From positions 236,030 through 300,029 of the forward strand of contig VXAA01000855.1 in assembly GCA_013399115.1 (NCBI GenBank): a DNA stretch of 64,000 nucleotides, given 5' to 3'. This document shows, piece after piece, positions 49,891-61,580 of this stretch. The position numbers were made by a program, and so were the translations under genes. The notes under the pieces were generated by a model. It did not search any database. It was given only the letters and a program-made list of their open reading frames with translations, and was not told the origin of the DNA. The stretch comes from Anseranas semipalmata (lineage: Eukaryota; Chordata; Aves; Anseriformes; Anseranatidae). Positions within the stretch are counted from its first letter, which is position 1, and each line of letters starts with the position of its first letter.

Positions 49891-52441
49891 CGCGGGGCGA
49901 GGAAGACAACCGCCAGCGCGAGTGAGAGACGATGCTGCGAAGTTTATTTCCGTTTAATACTGCCGTTTGGTTCGTACTGCGAAACTAAAAGGATGCCACA
50001 ACGATTATGCAATAAATGCAGAACATACCATGAGAAACCAAACTACTAAAACAGAAAAAGGAAACTTTTTTTTTTTTCCCCTAAATACAGTTCTGTCCAG
50101 TGTTTAATAGCTAATGCTGGATTCATAGACTAATACTTTGCCTCCCCCCTCCGTGTGAAACATAACTCATTGCACGGCATTAGTTTATGTATTAAAAGCA
50201 GACATTTAGCCAATGCTTACCGACAGACCATTTAATGATCCTGCATTTCAGAGCACCTTTATTGCCCCACTTCAATACTCGAAGTATAAAAATGTATCTA
50301 GAAAGTGTAACTTCTGACCAAAAGCTCAAACCCTGCCCTTGTCCTTCCCTCCCTCAACCCCTCTGACATCCCCCAAACAAAAACAACGTACACCTGGAGC
50401 TTAACTACTGTGCATGGAAAGGAAATATTTACATCCGTCACAAACCATGTCAGTACACAACATTTAGTTGAAACAGAATCTATTATTTACGCAAAATAAA
50501 ACACAGGTGAGCGGCATCCTATTTTCTGTGCCATGATGCCACCATCAGCTTTGCAGAATTATCATTGTCATTACTCTTTTTCAACTCAAAACTGCTTTTC
50601 CCCTCCGGAGCTGAGCGGGGGGCGCGGTGTGGCACACGGTCCCCACGCAGGACGGTGACATTGCCGCCCGCCCGCCCGTCCCCTCGCGCCGTGGTTCTGC
50701 CGCCGTCCCCGAGCCCGGGCGCGTCCCCCCTCTGCCTCGCGGGACCTGGCCCCTGCGGGTGGCACAGTGGCAGTGGCACGGCAATGGCCTGCGTGCCAGG
50801 GCCCGAGCGCTGCCAGCTGGGGTGCAGCCGTCCCCGCTGTCCCCAGGGAGGGAAAACCCAGCGGGGCTGGCCGCAGCCTTCCCACGCGCGGCGTGTCCAG
50901 ACCCAGGGCAGCCGTTCTCGAGGGCGTGCGCCCGCTATTCGCGCTCCCGTGCGAATGGTGAAGGGAAACGGAGCTCAGCAAAGTCTCTCACAAATGCCAG
51001 TGCTTTGAAACGTTAAACAACTTTGAAATCTTTGGGTGCGCGGGTCTTACCCGCAAAGGAACCTTTCTAGAAGAAGACAAATAAATTAAAGGAAAAACGC
51101 GCTAATAATGCCTTTCTGCTTTCTAAGTGACAAAAGCACTACCTTGAAACACTCGTTTTGGCATGTACAAGTCTGGGGGAAGGGAGGCCTGGGGGATAAC
51201 CTGGCAGTGTTCGGAACACGCGTAGAAGTGCATGCCAAGACAAGGCTGAAGTCACACCCTGCAGTCAAGAGAAGCACTCTCCTTCAGTTTATCTCAGCAT
51301 CAAGAATGAAAAGATTGTAACATAAAGCTTTGGCCATTTTTGAATCTACTATATACAATTTTTTTTTTTAAACTACATAGTCATAAATTAAAGCAGTGAT
51401 TAAATAAGCGTATACAAAATGTAATTAAATTAAAAATCACAGCACATTATAGAGAAAAAATAGGAACCATTTATCACAGCAGAGAATATTTTTTTTACCC
51501 TGTGAAAAGAACATTGGCTAGCAAACACAAAGCATCCAAACTGAAACGAAAGAAATCAAAGCCATTTTTCCCTTTCTTGCATTCATTGCAAACAGCGATC
51601 TTTACCCACTTTGAAACATTCCCAGGAATAGGATCTTCCTTGAGTATAACAGAGAAGTTCTGCCAAAACAGAAGGAAAGAAGAAACCCAAACCCAACCAC
51701 GGCGATAAAAAAGGAACATACAAACAAAACAACCCCTACAAAATAAATAAGAATTATAAAGCTTTTTTTAAGTAACCTTAACAATTATCAAACTAGTAAG
51801 TTCTGCCTTATCACATAGACTCTCTATACAACATAACCCTAACGATTTATTACTATGAGGTATTTGGAGGAATTGGTAAAAGCAATGCACGGCCTGTCTG
51901 GGCTGAGGGACTCACGCTGCTTGCAGGGGAAGGAGGAAGGAACCTTTGGTTTGTCAGCAAGAAAGTGGAAAAAAACATTTTCCTTTGGTATCAAAGAAAG
52001 TTTCATTGCATGGTTGCACGGCAAAAAGCACCACGGTGAAGAATTATTCCTTTTTTCATTAGTGGCCTTTCTAACAGGCTGAGGTATTCAAAGAGTATAA
52101 GGTGAGAGATAAAGAGGTCAACAGCGGTTTAACACTTTGGTTCAAGCAAGGCACTCGTCCTAGGAGTTTACAAAGTTTGCAACATGTTTGCCTAGAGCTT
52201 TATTATTATTATCCTTATCATCGTCAGTAGTAGCAGTTGTAGTAAGAGAAGTAAGTATTCGTCAGGTTACCATCATTACTATTAAGGAGAAGACAAGTCT
52301 ACACACTGGGTGAAGGCGAGGACAGGGTGGGACGGGGAGGTGAGGAGGAGGAGTTCCCTTTACAGACCGAGGCCGTGCATGAAAAATCTTTGGTATTCTT
52401 TGGTATCATCAATGTGATTAAAATCACCAATGGAAATCGAG

Positions 52442-52449
52442 TGAGGTAG
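52442..52449 (-). promoter_or_regulatory. ONECUT1: let-7 8-mer site next to a miR-9 8-mer
   Basis: The transcript strand reads CTACCTCA, the full 8-mer seed match for let-7. Only two bases separate it from the miR-9 8-mer at 52,452-52,459. Confidence 0.55.
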
Positions 52450-52488
52450 CGTCTTTGGTTCACACTATAAATAGTAGATCTTTACACA

Positions 52489-52489
<1 letters not shown>

Positions 52490-52519
<30 letters not shown>

Positions 52520-52526
52520 TTTTTTA
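52490..52526. repeat. T-rich low-complexity tract
   Basis: Three T runs separated by single C bases; A-rich in the ONECUT1 transcript. Confidence 0.85.
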
Positions 52527-52750
52527 ACACGTGGAAGTAGCTATTCCTTACCTTTTGCTTCTTTGTCTTTAGCAAATAGTTACCAAATGTATTGTAAAGC
52601 TAACCACACCACAATAATAAACCAGAAGGCTAAGCAAAGTCTCAAAATTAGCCTCTGGACCTTTGAATGCACCCAAACGCAGCTGGATAGAAAAGGGTAA
52701 GTGCTTTCTCTTTGTTTGCTAAATGCATAGTTTTCATCCTTATGTACAAA

Positions 52751-52773
52751 GGAGGAGGAGGAGGAGGAGGAGG
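52751..52773. repeat. (GGA)n trinucleotide repeat
   Basis: Nearly eight GGA units, opening a GC-rich block in the proposed ONECUT1 3' UTR. Confidence 0.9.
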
Positions 52774-53639
52774 ACAGGAGGAAGAAGGACTGTTCCTCAG
52801 GGCGAGAACGTGGCGCGACAGCTGGGGCGAGGCGGGCATCCTGGGACTGTCAGGAGGCCGGCAGCGGCACCCTGGCAGCACCACCACCGCGCCCTGGTCG
52901 CCTGGCTTTACCTGAGTAGGGAGAGGAGGACGAGGCCTCTGGGAGCTGCGTGGGGCCGGACCGAGCAGCGCTGCCTGCCGGGAACCTTTCACTTTCCCTG
53001 CAGAGCCAGCGATGCCGTTTAGGATGGGGATGGATGCGGACATTTCACCTTTCGGCCGGCCTCCCCTGGGGTTGTTACGGTCAGCGTGGGCTGCCCGGGG
53101 GGCCGAGCGCGCCCGTGAAGCCACCTGCGGCTGAAGCCCAGCCTCCCGATGCCCCCAGGTCTCGGGTTCTGCTCCTCTCCTAACCGCTCCTGGCAGATTT
53201 TTAGGTCCTTCGGTTTTGGAATCTGAAACTAATTTCCAGTTTGTCAGGAATGAAGTCCCGACCTTACCCAAGCGACCAGACAGACTGACGCTAACGTGAT
53301 GGAGACAGGCCCTTCTGCGCGACGTCAAGCGCGGCGCTACAAGACGCCGCGGCTCGGACACGGCAGCGGCCGGGCCCCGGCTGCCCCTGCTCTGCCCGTG
53401 CTCTGGCGGCATGGCCAGGGCGCAGCGGGGGCCCTCCCCCAGCTGTCTGCGCCGCGGTTTGAACGTCATCAAAGAAAAGCGTGTTCTTGGTCTATTGAGA
53501 GTATGAGGCGCGTATTGCTTATGGGAAGAGTGGTCTTGTTCTCGATGGCTTATGAAAAAACAAAAGGTTTATAGGTACTTAAACAGACATGGTAAAAAAA
53601 AAACACTTAAAATCTGTAACTTGTGCATCAGTTTTGGCG

Positions 53640-53750
53640 TGTGTGGATATATGTGTGTGCACGTATACACATATACACCCACAGAAAAATGTGTGTGCAT
53701 GTATGTATACACAGATCTACTCAGGGGCTTGTGTGGGTGGGTGTGTATCA
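53640..53750. repeat. TG/CA-rich alternating tract with a short inverted repeat
   Basis: Alternating purine-pyrimidine sequence. Within it TATATGTGT (53,648-53,656) and ACACATATA (53,667-53,675) pair perfectly around a 10-base loop, so a small hairpin is possible in DNA or in the transcript. Confidence 0.7.
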
Positions 53751-55074
53751 GATCCTGAAATTGCATATTGGGTGCAAATTTAATGCTGGTATGAAAGTTC
53801 TCTTTGGTTTCAGCAAGTAGTCTCTAAAGACAATACAATGGAAATACTAAAAAAACACGGCAATGTACTTTGAATTTCCCTGCATTTTTAAATTCTCAAG
53901 TTTTAAATAAATAAGGCTTTATCTTCTAAACTATAGGTACGTTACAAAGCAGTGTTTTGCTGGAAAAAGACTAAAACATTAGTTATCACTGTCCTTTACT
54001 AATCTTACACTAATGAAACTGCATTCTTAAGATCCTTTATAGGTGAGCTTATTAATATTTGTCAATTATGCCTCATTGGGAATGGAACACTTTAAAAGAA
54101 AGCTCGCTAAAATTTAAGGTAGGCTAGAGGCTGTAAAACCTCACAGATTATACATTTTAATAGACATTTGCTTTGCCATTTTAAAACTGAGTTTAACATA
54201 GAAAATGGGGAGAAATATCTGTTGCCAAAAATCTTGGTTTTATTTGACTTTATTTTAATAAAGAGATATTTCAGTTGAATTCTAAACACTTACTGGAAAT
54301 TAACTGTATACCCTGAAACTTGACTAGACCCTGTCATCTTGGGAAATAAATGGTGCTACAAAGTTGCTCAACTTTGGTGTTGCTAGTATTTGAGTGGGCT
54401 TCATCACAAAAACCTGTGTTGTTGATGTTGGTTGGATTCTAGTTTACCTTGAATTTTTCTTTCTCTCTTCTTTTTTTTTTTTTCCTTTAAAAAAAGTAAG
54501 TAAGATTACCTATTTCTAATCCTTTGGGCCTAACCTGCATATTTGGTTACTTTGGAATTCCACCTAATAGAATTACTACAGAAATTTGGAACACCGGTTA
54601 GAAACCTAACAGGCACATGTATGGTTTTTAAAGTCTATTTTCCCCTTACGCTAAAATTTAATATGCAGATGTTGCATGCTTTTCTTTTTAGTCTTATCGG
54701 AGTAGGGATGGGCTGATTTATCTTCTAAGGTTCTGTTAGCAACAGAGCAGTTAAAGCTTTACAGCTACAAATTTTAAACTATTTCATGCATTATCCTGAT
54801 TAACAGATGAGCAAGAAAGAATGCCCAGAACAAAAGCTCAGCTTGCTGCCCGCAGATACGAAGCCACGAAACAACAGGCTGTGCCTCGGCGTCATGGGAA
54901 CTCTGCTATTGACTTCAGAGGAACCATAATTTGGCTTTCCAAAAGCACTCCCGGAGCTCCTGTCGGAGCTGTTCCCACCAACATTACCTGATGTCCTACC
55001 GCTGTTTTCAACAGGAAAAGACCCCGAGTCTTCAAAGCTATCACTATTCCTTTGCCTAGGAAAGTCAATAGGTT

Positions 55075-55092
55075 AAAAAAAAAAAAAAAAAA
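55075..55092. repeat. A run on the plus strand
   Basis: About 18 A bases followed by A-rich sequence; a U run in the ONECUT1 transcript. Confidence 0.85.
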
Positions 55093-56160
55093 GAAAAGAA
55101 AAAAGCTCACTAATGTCAATGAGCATTGATCAGGTGCCGGGCCCTGTGGTTTTACCTTTCGTCACATTGTCTCGTTTGCACACAGAGTGCCCTGGGGTAC
55201 GGGCGGGCCGGGCGGAGCCGTGCCCCCACAGGCAGCACCGCTCGTGCTCCCCGCTGCCCACCTCCCTGCCTGCCGCGGGCCCGCTGGTGCTGGCATTCTT
55301 TCTTGCCAATCGTGGGGGGAAGAAGCAATGGTGTGGTATTCCTAATGGCAAATAACAGTCTTGATTACAAGTTTTTATGTGTTATACAGTTAGATTAGTT
55401 TATACCTATAACTCTACATAGTATTTTGTGTAAAAATAGCTTTGGAATATTAAAATCATTGCAATAAAATACCTGCAATATAATTATTAAATGTGTTCTT
55501 TGGTAGCTAGTCGATTTTTTTATGGATGGAATAGTTTTCCTTTTTTAAATCTGAACATTCCTTAACAAACAAAGAGAATGCACTGGTTTAGGTACCATTC
55601 AAAATTTCTTTGCCTAGTTTGAACTTGTTTCCGGGCGTCGTGCCAGGGAAGCTCAAACACCGAAACAGCAAAAATCACACTACCGTTCAACTGAATTCAG
55701 ACGACTCCACACCTTGCTGGTTGCGCCGTGGCACAACCCTCTCTGCAGACCAGCCCTGACTCAGTCCCTAACCACCGGCGTGTACACAGTACGGATACAC
55801 TGCACACCTTCATGGCAATCGCTGTGGAAATGAAGAGCCATATCTGAAAAGATGTCCATTCAATGACAAGAAATCACTATGCTCCAAACCACTAAACAGC
55901 CAAGGACGGTGAAGATGATCATGGACGAAGGTGTGAGACCAGTGGTCTGTTTCTCCTCTCTTTGTGTTCCATTTTGTTCACTCCATTTCGCTCTCTTCTT
56001 TCGTTTTATTTTTTGCGAGTCGTCGTCTTACTAAAGCATGTGTCTTAGAACAAAGTCATAATGCAGGTGAAATAAGTCTTTGGTTTCTTTGGACTTATAA
56101 ATAACATTTTTTTCAAATAGTTCTAAGTATAAACCTGCTATCTTGAGGTCCTGGTCTGTC

Positions 56161-56185
56161 TTTATTTATTTATTTATTTATTTTT
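56161..56185 (-). terminator. ONECUT1: Tandem AATAAA array just after the ONECUT1 stop codon
   Basis: A (TTTA)n microsatellite on the plus strand reads as five overlapping AATAAA hexamers on the transcript strand. It starts about 39 bases after the stop codon. If used, it would give a 3' UTR of well under 150 bases. Whether it is used is unknown; it may only be a microsatellite. Confidence 0.45.
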
Positions 56186-56223
56186 AAAGCTTTTCCACCG
56201 AGGTTTAGTTCGTGGTTATTCCT

Positions 56224-56516
56224 TCATGCTTTGGTACAAGTGCTTGATGAAGAAGATGAGTTGCCTGAATTGGAGCTGCCCTCGTCTTGCCACTTATCCA
56301 GACTCCTCCTCCGTGCATTCATGAAAAAGTTGCTGACGGTGCTCAGCTCCAACCCAAGCTGCTGGGAAATGGTGATTTGTAATTCTTTGGACGGACGCTT
56401 ATTTTCCTTGAATATTGCATGTAGAGTTCGACGCTGGACATCCGTGAAGACCAACCGAGGCTTTTTGGGGGTATTCCCTCTGTCCTTCCCGTGCTCTTGT
56501 TCTTTCCTCTTGCACG
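56224..56516 (-). CDS. ONECUT1: ONECUT1 (HNF6) terminal coding exon with homeodomain
   Basis: The exon encodes the last 97 residues of a ONECUT transcription factor, counting the Ala codon split by the intron. The acceptor reads TTTTCTTGCAG, with AG at 56,518-56,517. After a basic linker (CKRKEQEHGKDRGNTPKK) comes a divergent homeodomain ending FFMNARRRSLDKW. It has Phe and Met at homeodomain positions 48 and 50 in place of the usual Trp and Gln, the hallmark of this class. A Ser-rich tail ends in TCTKA before TGA at 56,226-56,224. The cut domain is encoded upstream, beyond the right edge. The factor activates liver, pancreatic, retinal and motor-neuron genes. I choose ONECUT1 over ONECUT2 and ONECUT3 from the tail sequence as remembered and the ATOSA neighbour. 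An ORF beginning at 56,535 is intron read-through, not a real start. Confidence 0.95.
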
Positions 56517-59500
56517 CTGCAAGAAAAGGGAGCACTGGTTAGAGAGGTCTGGTAGAGGAGTAAATTACAACCAGAAAAGAAAAGGATCATTAACTTCAGC
56601 TTCAACATTTGGTGAGGACATGTGACACGAGATAAGACGGATACATTTACACGCAGATACCATGGATCTACCAACAGGTACTCACATGAATCTGTGCTGC
56701 TGTAAGGTTTGTAAATGTGAAAAACAATTTGACATGGCCTTTCAGCCACCTGCCTCTGCAATAGCTACTCTTACCCTTCGCAACACCCGTTTTATGCATT
56801 TCGTAGGCTCTTTGGGGTGAGAAGAACCAGCCTGGGTGCCCATGGCATTCAGCAGGCTGCCTTCGATGCGCTACATGGGAGACGGTGCAGGGCGTGCAGA
56901 GCACTTTTCTCATGGCAGGGATGTAGAAGGTGCTGCGGGACGGGCAGGGAGCGATGCAGAGCAGGCACAAACGTGTCCCTGTGGTTTTGTCACCAGCTCC
57001 CTCACGTGGGGACATGCGGGGAGGGCTCCTGGCCTGGCCCTGCTGGGCCACGTGTGCTGCCACACACGCGTCTGCATGTCAGGGCAGCCCCTAGATTTAC
57101 TGCCTTGCCTTAATATGTAAAATAAATGCAAGTTTAAACATTTAATTTTTAACACATTATAAACTATCAAAAAGTTAAGGAATATAAATTCGAAAATGCC
57201 TTTATCATTGTCTGTTAAAACTCAGAAAATGCTGTTACTGAGAGCTACATTCTGACAATGCCCGTTAGTGCTGGGTGTTTAACTATGTAATATCCCTATG
57301 AGGTAGAGTGGAAATTCACTGAGCTCTTAAATCAACCTTTCCCACATTATTTATCCTCAGTCTTTGTTGCCAATACATTTCTGTATTTCTTTTTTTGGCT
57401 GAGAAATAAGGAACTGGGAGAAAACAGGACCCTGTTACAGTCTTACAGGCCCAGATGATTCATGTATTTTGAACAAAACAAACCACATTTTGACACACAG
57501 AATAATGGTATTGTAAACCTTCCCTGTGGAATTTCACCTTCTTCTCTCTCTCTCCCCTCCGTTCCCTTTCCGAGTGCTATTTTACCCCACCTCACTAACA
57601 GGCAGCAGCAACCTGAAATCTGCCCTGCAGATCACCTGCTCGGCAGAATCCGAGGGGTTGGAAGCGCGGCTCCGAGTTCCCCGCCAGCCTTTCACCATCT
57701 GCCAGCTCATATTGTTAGCATTTAGCTGGATAAAAGGTTTCCCTGGGAGGACAGATTGGTCTGTCTCACTTTCAAAAGAGTCTGAAGTTGTCCGTTTCCT
57801 CTCCTTTCCCTCCAACAATGTTCTTTAATGCTGATTTAGAGAGGTATTTCTGAAGAGAATACGGATGTTCTGTCTCCGTGTGTCTAGTCCTTATTTCCAT
57901 GGAGATCAGTGCTGGTCATATTAAGAATTTTGTGCAGTATCTCCACCTATCCCACGGATACTGGAATGAAGACAGCAAATTACTTTGCAAAGGTCCTTCC
58001 CACACCTTTTATTGCTACTGAGAGCCAGCATTGGCACGAAGGTTTAATCTCTTGAGGAAGATACAGAATAGCCACCCACCGCTTGCACCCCCAGAAGCAG
58101 CGACGCCGCGGAGCTGCGAAGCAGCCCAGGAGGCAGGACCCGCGCCCCGGGCTCCTGCCCTCTCCACGCAGCAGCTGTGGGAGCGCTCCCTAACGAGGCG
58201 TATCCCGGCCACGTGCCCCTTCACAAGCAGCGACACATCGATCTCCAGGACTGAGGTGCCAGGCTCTTATCCTCTATAGTTATTTTCATCTGGAAACCTT
58301 TGAAGAGTGCTTTGAAGTTACATCCTGACCTCTGAAATACGGTATCACTTGTGGGCTGAGAAGCAGGTTTCTTCACGCGAGCAACCCCTCATGAAGATGA
58401 GCTGGTGAACTCACTGCAGGGATCAGGTCCTGCTGAAATAATTCTGCATCACAACTGAAAGTAAACTGGTAACTCGCGGGTTCAAAATACTGTTGCAAGA
58501 ATAGTCCATTAGTTACCAACCGCTATTGGAAATGAGAAAATGAGGAGTGCAGGAGATATCAGAGTCTCAGCCTTTTACACTCCTAAAAAATTGAGGCTCA
58601 GAAGCTCCCATGAGAGCAGCTGCGGGGCTCAGCTTCAGCAACCGCAGCCGCCCCCGACTCTGCCCCTGCTAACAGGGACAAACCAAACCCATGCCACACT
58701 CGCTGTGCCTAGTAACTCATATCTTCACACTGCTTTACACCTCACTGTTTCAAAGACTGCACAAGTTGCAGCTTTCACCTAGATAGGCTGTCCAAGGAGA
58801 CCTTCATTTTCCACACCATCCTCACTACACCAACAGCGCGACCCACGCCAGCATTGTGCGCTGCTCCAGCAGGAACCAGCACGGCACCGATCACAGACAC
58901 AGCATTAAGTACAAAGCTGGTTCAATTAGCTGCGTGAGCCTTGGGGGTTTCAATCACAAACGAGTACAGGAGTTCTCTGAAATCATAGAGAATTAAAAAA
59001 AACAGCCATGAATTGTGAAACTAACTTGCTTATCCTGATGTCTACCAGAGCTTGTGCTCATCTCCTGAAATTTAATGTTCCTGAATAATTGTTTACCTAG
59101 AGAATGTCCCAAAAGTTACTAACTACCTTGCTCCTGAACTTTAGTTGTATCAGAGACCTCATTGTTACTGGTAGCAACATCACAGGAGTCAGAAAAAAAG
59201 CCCTCATTGCTGGGAAGAAAAAACAAATTCTATCAAGTCTATGATACAGATAAGCCAAGTTTAGTATTTTGCATGTTCCTGGAGATTGCTACTTCTCTCC
59301 AGTTTGCCAGGCACCTCGCCTTGCAGGTAACTGGTGATACCACACACGTCTGGGTGATGGAGCACGCATGGCGTGGTTAACACCCCCGACTCCACTCTTC
59401 CCACGGGCCGTCTGCCGGCTGGTGAAGAGAAGAGGGGGACAAAACCCAACAGCACCCGCGGCAGCAGCACCGGCTGAATCCCTCCTGCTGCCAACAGCAG

Positions 59501-61532
59501 CTGGCAACAGCTGCCCGATCCGCAGCGCAAAGCTTGTTTCCTGTCCAGCTCCGCTCCTGGTAATGGTCCCGAGCGGCAGACCGAGGGCAAAGCTTCCCAA
59601 TACGCCTAAGTGTTCAAAGAGCTCTTGCAACAGCGCTGCCAGGCCTCCTGCGTGAGCAGGAAGGGTGGATCCCACCTTTCATCTTCTGCCTTGTCCAGAC
59701 CCAGGAATATTAATAGCACTTAAAAATAAATAATGGTGATAATGAAAAACCGTAATAGGGTTTCCTGACGATCATTTTCCCTGCATTGGAGCCAATCAAT
59801 TTTAATAATAAATCATAGCTTCCAGCTTGCCAGAGAACAAACGCGCACCACGGGACGAAACGCGCTGCAGCGTGAGCGCCTGTGCAGGCAGGCAGAGGGC
59901 GGGCACACGCTGGAGCCGTCCAGCTCCGTGCCCCAGCCCGGGTCACAGCCGGGCAAAGCAGCGGTGCCTGCAGCAGCCACGTCCTCCTCTGGTGGCTGAG
60001 CTCAGTGGCTTCAGACACCGACTGGCACGCTGCTTTGGAAAAACACCACAGCCTGTCTTCAAAACTGTTTGCCACACACCGATACAAGGATTTTACGTAG
60101 CAGAAGATAATGAAAATAAATTGCACTGCTGTCCTTCACAAGCACCTGCCCTCTCACACAGCACAGAGGCTGAATTTGGGAAGAAATGCCCCGGAGGCAC
60201 GCACGCCTCCATGGCACAGCACAGCACAGCGTGGCACAGCTGCGCCCTCGCGGCCCCGCGCAGCCCCTGCCCTGTGCCCTGGGCTGCCCCAGCCGAGCGC
60301 TGCGCCTCGCAGTGCTTTCTGAAAGAGCCTTAAGAAAGCCTAGTCAAAAATATCAAAGCAGAGCATAAGGAAAGAGTCACTTTGACTCTGGCAACACACG
60401 TGCAGATATGACAATGTAATATCATCAGTGCCAGAAGGAGCCTTATAAATCCACTGCTGAACTCTGGCCTCTCCCAGTCACTTCCATCTTCCTCTGCCCC
60501 GAGCAACAGATATCTTTGACACTTGCAATTCTCCTGATAGAGTCCATCAATCTATTTTTGTCTCCCTTTGTTCCTTCCGAGTTGCCCGAGGGACCTGGCT
60601 GAGTTAACTCTCCGGAGCTGGTGAGGTCTGTACATCTCCTTACAGCCCAGCTGTTGGTGAGCAGCGCTGCACCCACGATCTCACCACCGCCGTGGCACCG
60701 TTCAGCACCGCTCGTCTCCAGCGCAGGGCTGGCCCGACTGCCTGCAACACGACGGGAGCGATCCTGTGCTTGCAGGGGTGCGGGGAGGATCACGTCCCCT
60801 GTGAAAATGCACTAATTACATCCTTAGGTCGGGAGAGAGACAAGGATACTTTGCCTATCTGTGATGTGAACCGCTCTGTTCCGTCTTTCTAAAAATCCAG
60901 GTCATGGTAAGTGCAGGTGTTAACCCTAACACGTGATCTAGTCTTTCATCTCTACAGGGTGAATTTCTTTTTAAAATCTACGGAAAATAATCAATTACCA
61001 TAACGTCGATTTTCAGGAGCACTTTGTGTGTGCACGTGTGCCTAGCTTTACATGGTAAACATGAATTTTCCTTCCTAAAAAAGGAAGGGGAAGAATGAAA
61101 CCAGTAAAACGCTAAGGAAACCTACTTTCTGCTCTTTTGTTTTGGGTACATAATAAAATACCACCACAAGTTCTGGCTTCCTTGTAGCGCAGTGCGGGGA
61201 GCAGGCTGCCGCGTGCTGGCCACCCCTGGCCACCCCGGGGTGACAGGTCACCCGCCCAGCTCCGCGGGTCGCTGCTGAGCGCAAGCAGTTATGCCTTGAT
61301 GGTGGTGGGGTGCACCGCACGAGGTGGGGCAGTGGTCTTGGCTCAGCTCCTCGCCAGCAGGCTCCCACTGCGCTAATTTCCATCTGGTCTGATGCATCGC
61401 TCGGCACCGGTTAGTGCTGCGCCTGGGAGGCTCAGCCGGACATTATGGACAGAAGGAGCCCCCAGGGGCCCAAATCTCTTCTCAGCCGTGGGCACAACCG
61501 CTCTGAAGTACCTCAGGAAGATGAAGCAGGGA

Positions 61533-61580
61533 CACGTGCGCACCTGCACGTGCAGCAGGCAACACCACGTGCACGTGGTG
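61533..61580. promoter_or_regulatory. Cluster of four CACGTG E-boxes with an 18-bp palindrome
   Basis: CACGTG occurs at 61,533-61,538, 61,547-61,552, 61,566-61,571 and 61,572-61,577, with a CACCTG E-box at 61,541-61,546. The last two CACGTG copies abut inside a perfect palindrome at 61,563-61,580. Such sites bind bHLH factors of the MYC/MAX, USF, CLOCK/BMAL1 or BHLHE40 type. It lies in the ONECUT1 intron. Function is inferred from the motif alone. Confidence 0.5.

Larger units (their letters stand above)
51944..56084 (-). promoter_or_regulatory. ONECUT1: Cluster of ten miR-9-5p seed sites in ONECUT1 3' UTR
   Basis: The transcript strand carries ACCAAAGA (8-mer site for miR-9-5p) at 52,387-52,394, 52,397-52,404, 52,452-52,459, 53,801-53,808, 55,497-55,504 and 56,077-56,084. 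It carries ACCAAAG (7-mer) at 51,944-51,950, 51,983-51,989, 52,135-52,141 and 54,372-54,378. A given 7-mer is expected about once per 16 kb in random sequence, so ten in 4.1 kb is a large excess. miR-9 is known to repress Onecut family genes in neural and endocrine cells. A miR-124 7-mer site is at 52,148-52,154. Confidence 0.8.
49262..56223 (-). other. ONECUT1: ONECUT1 3' untranslated region (proposed full extent)
   Basis: Sequence after the ONECUT1 stop codon shows the usual 3' UTR bias on the minus strand: long T-rich and TG-rich stretches and many AT-rich elements. Ten miR-9 seed matches between 51,944 and 56,084 all lie on this strand, and I found none in the opposite orientation here, which supports transcription at least to 51,944. 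Two Pumilio-type elements (TGTATATA at 51,357-51,350, TGTACATA at 52,748-52,741) are also on this strand. GC-rich blocks at about 49,745-49,925, 50,590-50,960 and 52,790-53,470 interrupt it. The left limit depends on the candidate poly(A) site near 49,262; shorter forms are likely because other AATAAA signals occur, for example near 54,240 and 56,161-56,185. Confidence 0.6.

Noticed and set aside
52648..53472. 274-residue minus-strand ORF
   Set aside because: Lies within the proposed ONECUT1 3' UTR, depends on a GC-rich block and a GGA repeat, and resembles no protein I know.
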